Source: Oscillospiraceae bacterium (GTDB taxonomy: Bacteria > Bacillota > Clostridia > Oscillospirales > Oscillospiraceae). Taken from it: a stretch of DNA of 64,000 bases. Shown one piece after another: positions 34,218 to 42,442 of the stretch. The position numbers and the translations under genes are program-made. A model generated the notes under the pieces. It was not told the DNA's origin and searched no databases. It saw only the letters and a list, made by a program, of their open reading frames with translations. The DNA is taken from assembly GCA_015068235.1 (NCBI GenBank), contig SVKY01000002.1, positions 1 through 64,000 on the forward strand, written 5' to 3'. Position 1 is the first letter of the stretch; each line of letters opens with the position of its first letter.

Positions 34218-34235
34218 CAAATTCCGATTTGTCGG
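34218..34235. repeat. Solo end of the interspersed palindromic repeat
   Basis: CAAATTCCGATTTGTCGG matches the left end of the repeat family, but no matching right end follows. It is the only notable item, apart from a GAGCATGCTC palindrome near 34313, in the 34062-34341 gap. Confidence 0.55.
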
Positions 34236-34341
34236 TGAGTTTGTATGACACCATAACCATGTGTAAGCACTTACTAAACCTTTTTAACGAGAACTGGTAT
34301 AATATATTTGCTGAGCATGCTCGTTCTGTGTGGTAGGACGA

Positions 34342-35568
34342 CTATAGTGGGAAAGTGGATGTGATGCGCAGGGAGTGATCGTGGTCAACAAAGGCTTGGA
34401 TCTTTCCGTTATGTGCAGAAACGATTGCTTTGGCAACAGACAAGCCAATGCCGTAGCCGCCTGTTTGCGAGCTGTGTGAGGCATCGATGCAATAAAAACG
34501 GTCAAACAGCTTAGGCAGGCAATCCTTTTCGATTTGGCTCTGCGTGGTGTTATAAACGGAAAATTGAATGCTGTTGCCCTGCTTTTGCAAAGTGAGGAGA
34601 ATTTGTCCTTTTTCAGGGGAGTATTTTAAGGCGTTGTCCAATAGCAGGCTTACAAGCTGCCGCAAGGATTTCTCGTTTCCTTCAAGTGTGAGCATAGGCT
34701 CAATCTCAAGCGAAAGCGTTTTATGCTGTGCCTGTGCCAAGGTGATAAAGGATTCTGCCGCCTCACTGATAATATCAGAAAGCGGAATGTCAACCTTTGC
34801 CAGCGTTTCTTCGGCTTCTTCCATGCGAGCAAGCTCGACGAGATGGCTCGTAAGCTCGCTGAGTCGATGCGTTTGCTTTTGAATATCGTCTAACCATTCG
34901 TTCGTGCCGTATTCCATTTCCAACACGTCTGTGTCGGCATGGATGATCGTCAGGGGTGTTTTCAATTCATGTCCTGCATCTGTGATGAAGCGTTTTTGTT
35001 TTTCGTAGCTTTCCACAATCGGACGGATGATACGCCCTGAGAAGAAGGCAATCAGTGCAAAAACGACAACAAAGCCGAGAAGCGAAATGATGAGGCTTGC
35101 AAGCAAGAAACGATAGAACGAATCCAGGCTTCGCCCACAATCGAGAAAAATAATGCGTAAATGATCGCCGTCGGGGTGAACGGAAAATCGGTAGTTGTCA
35201 ATAAAACCGGAAGTATCTTCACTGAGAACGACCTCACGAGCGTATTTGATTGCACGCCCCTGATCTACAGAGAAAATTCTGCTGGTTTCGGTTTGGATCA
35301 CACCATCGCTTTTCGTGTCGAGAACGACGGAGAAAAAACGGCTTTCATACGGTGTTTCGGGAGACATATGCCCGGGAGAGGGCTTTTCACCATTGGGCTC
35401 CTTGGGGAATCTGCCGTGATTGTCAGAAAGAATCGTAAGCAGCTCGTCCGCTTCGTGCACGACCTCGACATAGTTTACAATATTGATCGTTGAAATAATG
35501 ACCAGCAGGACAGAGAAAAATGCTGCCATAGAGATCAGAATAAATTTTTTCCGTAACTTCTGAATCAT
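34342..35568 (-). CDS. Sensor histidine kinase
   Basis: A 408-residue membrane kinase. Helices at about residues 9-33 and 153-178 flank an extracytoplasmic sensor of about 115 residues. The H-box FITDAGHELKTPLTI places the phosphorylated histidine at 200, followed by the N box (LLLDNALKYSPEKG) and GYGIGLSVAKAIV. There is no clear HAMP linker. It overlaps the response regulator by four bases and is translated from the same transcript. Confidence 0.9.
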   Translation of the reverse strand: MIQKLRKKFILISMAAFFSVLLVIISTINIVNYVEVVHEADELLTILSDNHGRFPKEPNGEKPSPGHMSPETPYESRFFSVVLDTKSDGVIQTETSRIFSVDQGRAIKYAREVVLSEDTSGFIDNYRFSVHPDGDHLRIIFLDCGRSLDSFYRFLLASLIISLLGFVVVFALIAFFSGRIIRPIVESYEKQKRFITDAGHELKTPLTIIHADTDVLEMEYGTNEWLDDIQKQTHRLSELTSHLVELARMEEAEETLAKVDIPLSDIISEAAESFITLAQAQHKTLSLEIEPMLTLEGNEKSLRQLVSLLLDNALKYSPEKGQILLTLQKQGNSIQFSVYNTTQSQIEKDCLPKLFDRFYCIDASHSSQTGGYGIGLSVAKAIVSAHNGKIQAFVDHDHSLRITSTFPL

Positions 35569-36236
35569 ACGACGATCTCCAAGGAATAGCCGGAATTTCG
35601 AGTGGCTTTGATGTGAATGTCAGCATTTAAGGCGGTCAGCTTTTTGCGAAGATAGGAGATGTAGACCCATACAACATTGATCTCAGCTTCCGCATCATAG
35701 CCCCAAACCATTTCCATAAAGCGTTCGGTGGAGACCAAATTCTGCGGATTGCGCATCAAAATCTGCATGATCTGAAATTCCTTGTTTGCAAGCCGAAAGC
35801 TGCCATAGGGCGAGGAAAGCTCAAATGTAGCTTGATCCAGCGCGATATTTCCAAAAGAGAGCTTTGTCTCGCAGGCACGCTGTGTTCTGGTCATGACACG
35901 CAGACGTGCAAGCAGCTCCTTCGTGTCAAAGGGCTTGGTGAGATAGTCGTTTGCGCCGCTGTCCAAGCCCAAAACTTTGTCATCGATCTCGGCTTTGGCG
36001 GTGAGCATTAAAATGGGAATGCCGATGCCGCTTTGCCGCGCCTGCTTCAAGACGGAGATCCCATCTAATTTTGGCATCATGATGTCCAAAATTGCAGCAT
36101 CATAGCTTCCTGATGTGAGATAGCTCAAAGCATCTTCGCCGTTATAGACAGCATCGACGGCGTAGCAGTTTTTTTCCAAAATTTTGACAAGGGCTTTGGC
36201 AAGCGAAAACTCATCTTCTGCCAATAAGATCCGCAT
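35565..36236 (-). CDS. OmpR-family response regulator
   Basis: A 223-residue regulator: receiver domain with phospho-acceptor D51 in AAILDIMMPKLDG and a C-terminal winged helix (NKEFQIMQILMRNPQNLVSTERFMEMVWGYDAEAEINVVWVYISYLRKKL). It lies only 22 bases after the acsC-acsE fusion gene on the same strand, so it may be co-transcribed with the acetyl-CoA pathway genes as well as with its kinase. The signal is unknown. Confidence 0.9.
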   Translation of the reverse strand: MRILLAEDEFSLAKALVKILEKNCYAVDAVYNGEDALSYLTSGSYDAAILDIMMPKLDGISVLKQARQSGIGIPILMLTAKAEIDDKVLGLDSGANDYLTKPFDTKELLARLRVMTRTQRACETKLSFGNIALDQATFELSSPYGSFRLANKEFQIMQILMRNPQNLVSTERFMEMVWGYDAEAEINVVWVYISYLRKKLTALNADIHIKATRNSGYSLEIVV

Positions 36237-36258
36237 GGGATCGCCTCCTATGGTGGTG

Positions 36259-38499
36259 TTAAATCTCCAGATAGCTGTCGGAATACAGCTCGTTGTTCTT
36301 AAAAATGTCGCAGGATTTGATGGTCTCCATCAGCCGCAGGTCATTGGGATTGACGATGGCGCTGGTCAAACCCTGCATCATTGCCATGGCAACAAGGGCT
36401 GAATCCATGATCGGGCGCAATGCCTTGGGCGCACCGTTGGAATTGTTCGACAGACCGCCTGTGGACTTCAAGCCCTCTTCTGAGAAGAGCCTGATGGCGT
36501 TGAGAACGTCCATCTGCTTGTCCTGCATGCCCTTGACGACCAAGAACAGGGGGTCAAACCACAAATCGTCTGCCTCCATGCCCAAGGAAAGTCCACGGTC
36601 GAGCATCGTGTGGCAATGGTGCATGCGCTCGTCATTGTCCTTGGCAATGCCGTCTGCGGAGCACAGAGCAATGACGATGGCATCATTTGCCGCCGCAAGG
36701 TCAATGTTGGAAATACGAGATCCTGCATCGGCGGAATTGACGATGGGCTTGCCGTTGGTGCGGTTATAGACTCGGATGCCGGCTTCGATCGCTTTTTGGT
36801 TGGCGGTATCAAGGGCGAGCGGAACGTTGTTGAAATTTTCTTGCAGCAGCTTAACTGCCCAAGTCATGAGCTCAGGTCCGTTGCTCTCAGCAGGTCCGAT
36901 ATTGACATCCAAATAGGTTGCGCCTGCCTTGATCTGCTGGGCAGCACGCTCCAAGATGGGATCGGGGTTGAACGTCGCCATCGCCTCACGGATGACGGGG
37001 CTGATGCAGTGGATGCGCTCACCGATGACGGTGAATTTTTTGCTGTGGGGATTGCGAGCCTTATAGCTCACGCCGAGATCACGATGTACGATCTCGGGAA
37101 TGGTAATTTTGTCAAAGCTGACGGCAGGCTTTTTCTCCCCGGCCGGCTTTTTGACCGCCTTGAGATATTCTCCATCCTTGAGATACTTGACGATCTCGAC
37201 CGCCTCACGAGCGCCGACAACGACATTCCATGCAGGCAGCTTTTCCTGAATTTCACCCTTCATCACGGCGACCTTGCCGGGGATGATGAGCGTACGGTTG
37301 CAAATTTTGTTTTCAAGGTCAAATTCATCGAAGAATTTTTTGACCGTGGAAGAAGAAAGCTTGCCGGCTGCCCAGGCTGTCAAAACGGACATGCCGGAGG
37401 CGTCGGTAATGAGTAAATTGATCGGCACACCGGAGCGCTCGACTTCGCCTGAAACCAAGAAATACGTCAGCGCAAAGTCTACCGTCAGCATGCACGGATC
37501 ATCAGGTGTTGCACCGTTCATCGGGTAGATGCCGGGGGCAACCTTCATCGGCTTCTGCGGATCGGTATAAATGTTTTGGCGCAAGCCGTAAAGCGGAAGT
37601 GCCTGTGCATAGGTCATGCTTTCCATAACAATGATGGAGCCGTATTTGACCGTGAAGAGGGAGGCAAGTGCGCTCTGCATTCTTGCATTGCCTTTGGCAA
37701 GCTTCCCAACGTTCACGATGGAGGGATAGCCCAAACTCCGCACGCCGTCCTTGATGGCGCTTCTGCGCACAAGTACCGCATTTGCAAAGGTTTCTTTGAT
37801 GCTTTTTCCTGTCACGTCGAGCAGGAGATTTTTGTTGCCCAAGGCTTCTAACTTGCTCACGGTGTCGTGCAGGTCGGACAAGCTTTCACCCTTTACGCCC
37901 AAAATTACGCCGTATTCCCTGGCAAGGGCGTTGAACGCTTCGTAATTATCGGCATTTGCGCCGTTTAAGATGGGGTTTTTGCCACGTGTCAGCTCCAAAG
38001 CTTTTTTTGCGCAGTTGGGGCAGGTGCAGTCTAAAATCAAGCTTCTTTCTGCCTGCATTGCACGGTTGACCGTGTTTTCCCAATTTTGGGCGCTGTCACG
38101 GTGCCACACGGCGGTGATAAATTCCACATATTCACGCTCTCCGATGCGCTCGTAGTCCACTTTTTTGGCATTTTCGAGTGTTTTTTTCAACATCTCGTCA
38201 TCCATGCAGGAGCAAACGGAGACGGAAAAGCGATTGCGGTTGACAAACGTCTTTTCGTGGCGGAACAAAACCGTCTCGCCGCCGAGCGAAATATCGTCGC
38301 TGATTTTGATCGTCTTCATCGCAGGCGCAGTTGCTTCGGTGAGCTTTTCGATCGCATCGGGCGCAAAATACGGGCATTTGCCCAGCTCCATCGCACCCTG
38401 CGCCACCTTCATGCAAAACGCCATGCAGGTCGGACAGCCGCATTCCTTGCAATTTTTTTTCGGGGATAATTTGAAAATATCCAAGCCCTTCAGTGCCAT
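36259..38499 (-). CDS. Corrinoid Fe-S protein large subunit fused to methyl-THF methyltransferase
   Basis: A 746-residue fusion. Residues 1-450 are the CFeSP large subunit AcsC: the N-terminal [4Fe-4S] motif has C17, C20, C25 and C42 in the family spacing, followed by a TIM-barrel region. Residues of about 480-746 are an AcsE-type pterin-binding methyltransferase (FTVIGERIHCISPVIREAM, AGATYLDVNIGPAESNG, GLSNNSNGAPKALRPI). In the Wood-Ljungdahl pathway AcsE moves the methyl group from methyl-tetrahydrofolate to the cobalamin of AcsCD; the fusion puts donor and acceptor in one chain. It follows acsD by 13 bases. Confidence 0.88.
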   Translation of the reverse strand: MALKGLDIFKLSPKKNCKECGCPTCMAFCMKVAQGAMELGKCPYFAPDAIEKLTEATAPAMKTIKISDDISLGGETVLFRHEKTFVNRNRFSVSVCSCMDDEMLKKTLENAKKVDYERIGEREYVEFITAVWHRDSAQNWENTVNRAMQAERSLILDCTCPNCAKKALELTRGKNPILNGANADNYEAFNALAREYGVILGVKGESLSDLHDTVSKLEALGNKNLLLDVTGKSIKETFANAVLVRRSAIKDGVRSLGYPSIVNVGKLAKGNARMQSALASLFTVKYGSIIVMESMTYAQALPLYGLRQNIYTDPQKPMKVAPGIYPMNGATPDDPCMLTVDFALTYFLVSGEVERSGVPINLLITDASGMSVLTAWAAGKLSSSTVKKFFDEFDLENKICNRTLIIPGKVAVMKGEIQEKLPAWNVVVGAREAVEIVKYLKDGEYLKAVKKPAGEKKPAVSFDKITIPEIVHRDLGVSYKARNPHSKKFTVIGERIHCISPVIREAMATFNPDPILERAAQQIKAGATYLDVNIGPAESNGPELMTWAVKLLQENFNNVPLALDTANQKAIEAGIRVYNRTNGKPIVNSADAGSRISNIDLAAANDAIVIALCSADGIAKDNDERMHHCHTMLDRGLSLGMEADDLWFDPLFLVVKGMQDKQMDVLNAIRLFSEEGLKSTGGLSNNSNGAPKALRPIMDSALVAMAMMQGLTSAIVNPNDLRLMETIKSCDIFKNNELYSDSYLEI

Positions 38500-38512
38500 T
38501 GTCGTTTCCTCC

Positions 38513-39457
38513 TTACACCAATGCGGCGATCATCTCGCCCACGGTCTCAATTGCCGACGGATGCCGCAATATCACCGCATCCGAGCCGCCTGCAAGACAG
38601 GCGCTTGCGGTTGCGATTTCCATATGGATGCCACGTTCTTGAGCATCGCCCCACTCGGGTATATCGCATTCGGGTGCGGTCGCTTCTTTGACAGACCAAC
38701 ACTCTGTCGAAACGGGCGTGATGATGGGCATTTGAAGCTGATCGTCGGATTGACCGAGCGCTGCCAGGCGGATACGGTCAAGGGTGGAGGCGAGATATTC
38801 AAAGCCATAGCCTGCGGCTGCGCTGCCTGCGTTCATCACGATCGATGACGACGGAACGCCAAGCTGCGTGAGCATGACGTTGAGCTGCTTTGCAAGGTTG
38901 ATGTCCACGGAGGATTCAGCGCCGAGCTTTTGCGCATATGCCAAGCCCACGGAGGCGCCGATGTTTTTATAATTCTCCTCACGAGCCGAGAGAAGAAGGA
39001 TATTTTTTCCTTGCAATAATTCAGCAATTTTCGCAAAAATTTCCGCATCCTTTTCCACATGCTTGCAGCCCAAAATGACCAGCGGTAATTGTGTTGATTC
39101 ACTGACCTGCTTTGCAAGCACTGCGCAATCCTCAGCCGAACGATTTTCGCCGTTGGGATCGGCGCTTTCCAAATTCAGGCAGATAAAAGAGACCTGCACA
39201 AGTGTTTCGGCACGCTTTGCCATCTCGGCAGGCGTTTTGCAGCCGTCATAAAATGCCTTCAAGCCACTTTGCGCAAAGGCTTCGATCCCACGGTCGGGAA
39301 TCTCGATGCCGATTTTTGGCGCGTTTTCACACGGCGCATCGAAGGTGTAAAACGGAAGTGTGCGGTTACCGCCAAGGGTGAGCGTTTTTTCGCCCGTGCC
39401 GATGGTGACGGAAGAAACGGATGAGGCAAATGCCTCGGTTTTGGGTTCAAATGCCAT
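38513..39457 (-). CDS. acsD: Corrinoid Fe-S protein small subunit
   Basis: A 314-residue TIM-barrel protein: GTGEKTLTLGGNRTLPFYTFDAP near the start, VILGCKHVEKDAEIFAKIAELLQGKNILLLSA mid-chain, and GFEYLASTLDRIRLAALGQSDDQLQMPIITPVSTECW near residue 220, as in CdhD/AcsD. It forms the heterodimer with AcsC that carries the methyl-cobamide to acetyl-CoA synthase. GGAGG precedes ATG 39457. The gene for acetyl-CoA synthase itself (AcsB) is not in the window. Confidence 0.87.
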   Translation of the reverse strand: MAFEPKTEAFASSVSSVTIGTGEKTLTLGGNRTLPFYTFDAPCENAPKIGIEIPDRGIEAFAQSGLKAFYDGCKTPAEMAKRAETLVQVSFICLNLESADPNGENRSAEDCAVLAKQVSESTQLPLVILGCKHVEKDAEIFAKIAELLQGKNILLLSAREENYKNIGASVGLAYAQKLGAESSVDINLAKQLNVMLTQLGVPSSSIVMNAGSAAAGYGFEYLASTLDRIRLAALGQSDDQLQMPIITPVSTECWSVKEATAPECDIPEWGDAQERGIHMEIATASACLAGGSDAVILRHPSAIETVGEMIAALV

Positions 39458-39493
39458 ATCAATGCCTCCAAATAAAGGTTATATATCATTGCG

Positions 39494-39514
39494 ATATTCC
39501 GATAAATCGGAATT
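39494..39514. repeat. Fused repeat ends between cooC and acsD
   Basis: ATTCCGAT-AA-ATCGGAAT (39494-39511), continuing TTG, equals the two ends of the interspersed repeat joined with no interior. It lies in the 74-base cooC-acsD gap and could form a small hairpin in the message. Confidence 0.6.
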
Positions 39515-39531
39515 TGCAAAAAGGTTTTTGT

Positions 39532-40299
39532 TTAGATTTGCAGTGCTTGCAGAAGCTCACGCAGTGCTTTTTTCATGGGGCTGGAATGGGCAATTTTGCT
39601 GCTGGGTTTGCCCTCGCAATCGGCTTCATACACCGCTTCATCCTGCGGCAAAACGCCCAACAGCTCCAAACCCTGTGCTTCAATCTCAGCCTTCACGCCG
39701 TCATTCAACACGCCGTTTGGCGCACGGTTGACGATTAGCTTCATGACCTTTGGTTCAAGCCTCAGATCCTTGACCATCTCGGCAATACGCCCGACCGCTT
39801 GGATCCCTCGCTTAGAGCAATCCGAAACCAAAAGCAGCGTATCGACCTGCGGCAGGGTGCCTCTGGCAACGTGCTCCAAGCCTGCTTCATTGTCGATGAT
39901 GGTATATTTATATGCGCCGATGTACTTGTCCACCTGCGCTTTCAAAATGCCGTTGACGTAGCAGTAGCAGCCTTTTCCCTGCGTTCTGCCCATCACGAGC
40001 ATATCAAAATCATCCTCTTCGATGAGCGCTTCGGCAAAGCGCATTTCGGCATAATCCGCCTTGGTCATACCCTTGGGAATGGTACCTCCCTTTTGCTCCG
40101 AGCGTGCAATTTCCTCACGGACTGCGCCCAAAGTAGTTTCGACCTCGACGCCCAAAACCTCGTTCAAATTCGAGTTGGCATCGGCATCGACCACGAGCAG
40201 AGGGGTCTTTTTCTGCCCGATGAGATAATCGATCATCATGCCGCAGACGGTGGTCTTGCCGACACCGCCCTTTCCGGCAACTGCTATGGTATGTGGCAT
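39532..40299 (-). CDS. cooC: CooC-type nickel-insertion ATPase
   Basis: A 255-residue MinD/SIMIBI-class ATPase. MPHTIAVAGKGGVGKTTVCG carries the deviant Walker A KGGVGKTT, LLVVDADANSNL the Walker A' aspartate, and IDNEAGLEHVARG the switch region typical of CooC/AcsF. CooC matures the Ni-Fe-S cluster of CO dehydrogenase or acetyl-CoA synthase. Its presence implies that a CODH/ACS exists in the genome, although none is in this window. It lies between metF and acsD on the same strand. Confidence 0.87.
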   Translation of the reverse strand: MPHTIAVAGKGGVGKTTVCGMMIDYLIGQKKTPLLVVDADANSNLNEVLGVEVETTLGAVREEIARSEQKGGTIPKGMTKADYAEMRFAEALIEEDDFDMLVMGRTQGKGCYCYVNGILKAQVDKYIGAYKYTIIDNEAGLEHVARGTLPQVDTLLLVSDCSKRGIQAVGRIAEMVKDLRLEPKVMKLIVNRAPNGVLNDGVKAEIEAQGLELLGVLPQDEAVYEADCEGKPSSKIAHSSPMKKALRELLQALQI

Positions 40300-40328
40300 G
40301 GTATCCTCCTATGGGAAATCTAAGGTTC

Positions 40329-40409
40329 GTTCCGATTGATCGAGCTGTATGTTCGCAGTCGTGCGCCACTACGATTTGAAAAACGAAGTTCTCCGATAAA
40401 TCGAAATTT
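40329..40409. repeat. Degenerate interspersed repeat between metF and cooC
   Basis: Left end GTTCCGATTGATCG and right end CCGATAAATCGAAATTT are decayed copies of the repeat termini. The interior (CGCAGTCGTGCGCC...) resembles the GTAGGGGCGCACGACTGCG type in reverse, but is truncated. Confidence 0.6.
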
Positions 40410-40419
40410 TAGGGGCTGT

Positions 40420-41343
40420 TTATGTATTTTCGACGAGTAAGCCGGATTCTTTGGCGATATAGGCTACATCGTCAAATTTGTTGAGCGCATAAAGGTGGAA
40501 GCCGCTAATGTCCATTGACTTGAACTGCTCGATCTGCTTAATGGTATATTCGATCCCGGCTGCTTTGAAAGCTGCCTTTTTGCGCTCGGCATCGGAATCG
40601 TCGCAATCTTTTATAAAAGGATTTGGGAAGATCCAATGCTTGGAAATGATCTCGCAAAGCTTTCTCGGCATAACGCAGGCGTTTCTCGAAAGCGCCATAT
40701 TGATGGTCGCAGCTTGATCCAAGATCGGCATGATGCCGACATCAACGGGCATGGTAATGCCTGCGGCGCGGATCTTGTCCAACCAACGTGCAAACTGATC
40801 CAAATCCCAGCAAAGCTGCGTGAGAATAAAATCAGCGCCCAAGTCCTGCTTCATTTTCAAGTAAGAGATGTCCGCATCCAAGGAGGTGCAGGAGATATGC
40901 CCTTCGGGCGAGCCTGCAACAGCGATAGTAAATTTTTCTCCAAATTCCTTGCGAATGAACTCTACAAGGTCTGTGGCATAATGAAAATCACCGCCTGTGG
41001 AGCTGCTGCCGGAAGGCAGGTCGCCCCGCAGCGCTAAAATATGGTCAATGCCGTGTTCTAAAAAAGTCTTGAGTTGACGTTGAACGGTGTCTTCGGTCTG
41101 CCCGATGCAGGTAAAATGGGTCACACCGACGGTTTGGTTATCGTGTACGATCTGATCTAAAAGCTCCAAATTTTTTCCTACCGTTGTGCCGCCGGCACCG
41201 TAGGTGCAGGAAATATAGTCGGGCTTCAGGGTGTAAAGCTGTTGCAAAACGCCACGAAGCTTGTCCATGCCTGCATCCGTTTTCGGCGGAAACAGCTCGA
41301 ATGACAATGTATTGCGCTGCTTCAAAATATCTATAACGCTCAT
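40420..41343 (-). CDS. metF: Methylenetetrahydrofolate reductase
   Basis: A 307-residue FAD TIM-barrel enzyme reducing 5,10-methylene-THF to 5-methyl-THF. LSFELFPPKTDAGMDKL gives the catalytic glutamate near residue 16, THFTCIGQT and HILALRGDLP are the family motifs, and GADFILTQLCWDLDQFARW lies near residue 180. It supplies the methyl donor for the AcsE part of the downstream fusion protein, and may also serve methionine synthesis. Start 41343 follows GGAGGG; ATG 41376 lacks a ribosome site. No MetV-like gene adjoins it. Confidence 0.92.
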   Translation of the reverse strand: MSVIDILKQRNTLSFELFPPKTDAGMDKLRGVLQQLYTLKPDYISCTYGAGGTTVGKNLELLDQIVHDNQTVGVTHFTCIGQTEDTVQRQLKTFLEHGIDHILALRGDLPSGSSSTGGDFHYATDLVEFIRKEFGEKFTIAVAGSPEGHISCTSLDADISYLKMKQDLGADFILTQLCWDLDQFARWLDKIRAAGITMPVDVGIMPILDQAATINMALSRNACVMPRKLCEIISKHWIFPNPFIKDCDDSDAERKKAAFKAAGIEYTIKQIEQFKSMDISGFHLYALNKFDDVAYIAKESGLLVENT

Positions 41344-41506
41344 GGAAACATCCCTCCGTGAATGATGCTGATACATGATTCATCTTACCACACCGCAAGG
41401 CGGATTGCAAGCAAGTTCAGGAAAAATTGAGGTATTCACAATTTGTTCACCCAAAAAACGATTTTCAGGGTATAATGTTTGTAGAGATTTTTGAAAAAGC
41501 ATTTGT

Positions 41507-41713
41507 CAAATTCCGATTTGTCGAGCTGTGGCTGCGTTTTGACACCGTAGGGGCGCACGACTGCGACTCGCTAAGAGCCTCGCTTCGCTCGGTTGCTCGC
41601 ATGCATACCGCTGCGGCGGCATCTGTGCGCCCGTGCAGGCACTTCGTGTGGGCGGACAGAGTCGTCCGCCCCTACAATTTGAAAAACAAAACTCACCGAT
41701 AAATCGGAATTTG
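41507..41713. repeat. Interspersed repeat, long copy (GTAGGGGCGC interior), between a promoter box and the OmpR gene
   Basis: Ends CAAATTCCGATTTGTCG and CCGATAAATCGGAATTTG enclose a GC-rich interior with GTAGGGGCGCACGAC and its inverted mate GTCGTCCGCCCCTAC near the ends. A TATAAT box at 41471-41476 lies just upstream, so the element seems to sit in the 5' leader of the gene at 41756. This explains the 412-base gap between metF and that gene. Confidence 0.78.
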
Positions 41714-41755
41714 GGGACATATTAGCTTTTAGATTACATAGAAAGGACGAGATTT

Positions 41756-42442
41756 ATGGCACGTACGGTTTTGATCGTTGAGGATGATCGCAATATTGCC
41801 GATCTGCTGCGTCTGTACTTGGAAAAAGAGGGCTACGAAGTGCGCATTGCCTTCGACGGCTTGAAGGGTTTGGAAAAATTCCGTGAATTTAAGCCCGATT
41901 TGGTGCTTTTGGATGTGATGCTTCCGGGGATGGACGGTTGGGGCGTTTGCCGTTCGATCCGTCAGGATTCCAAAACGCCCATCATCATGCTTACCGCCAA
42001 GAGCGAAACTGAGGACAAGGTTTCAGGCTTGAAGCAGGGTGCTGATGACTACATTACCAAGCCCTTTGAAATGCGTGAGGTTTTGGCTCGCATCGAGGCG
42101 GTTTTGCGCCGCAGCGGATTGGAGCCAGAAAGAGCATCACGCCGTTTGGAATTTGATAATTTGATCATCGATATGGATGCCTTCGAGCTGACTGTGGGAG
42201 ATAAAAAGGTCCCCACGCCGCCGAAGGAGATGGAGCTTTTGTTCCATCTTGCCTCCGCACCGAATCGTGTTTTTACGAGAAACCAGCTTTTGGATGAGGT
42301 CTGGGGTTTTGACTATTTCGGCGACACTCGTACTGTCGATGTGCACATCAAGCGTCTGCGTGAAAAATTGGAGGGAGCCTCCGATCAGTGGGAGCTAAAG
42401 ACCGTTTGGTCGGTGGGCTATAAGTTCGAGGTCAACGCATGA
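41756..42442 (+). CDS. OmpR-family response regulator
   Basis: A 228-residue regulator: receiver with phospho-acceptor D53 (LVLLDVMLPGMDG), lysine in YITKPFE, and a winged helix (TPPKEMELLFHLASAPNRVFTRNQLLDEVWGFDYFGDTRTVDVHIKRLREKLE). Close to the PhoP/WalR/ResD group. It is coupled to the kinase gene by a four-base overlap and, through that gene, to the HtrA-like gene, a layout recalling envelope-stress systems. A likely ribosome site, AAAGGACGAG, precedes the ATG. Confidence 0.92.
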   Translation: MARTVLIVEDDRNIADLLRLYLEKEGYEVRIAFDGLKGLEKFREFKPDLVLLDVMLPGMDGWGVCRSIRQDSKTPIIMLTAKSETEDKVSGLKQGADDYITKPFEMREVLARIEAVLRRSGLEPERASRRLEFDNLIIDMDAFELTVGDKKVPTPPKEMELLFHLASAPNRVFTRNQLLDEVWGFDYFGDTRTVDVHIKRLREKLEGASDQWELKTVWSVGYKFEVNA

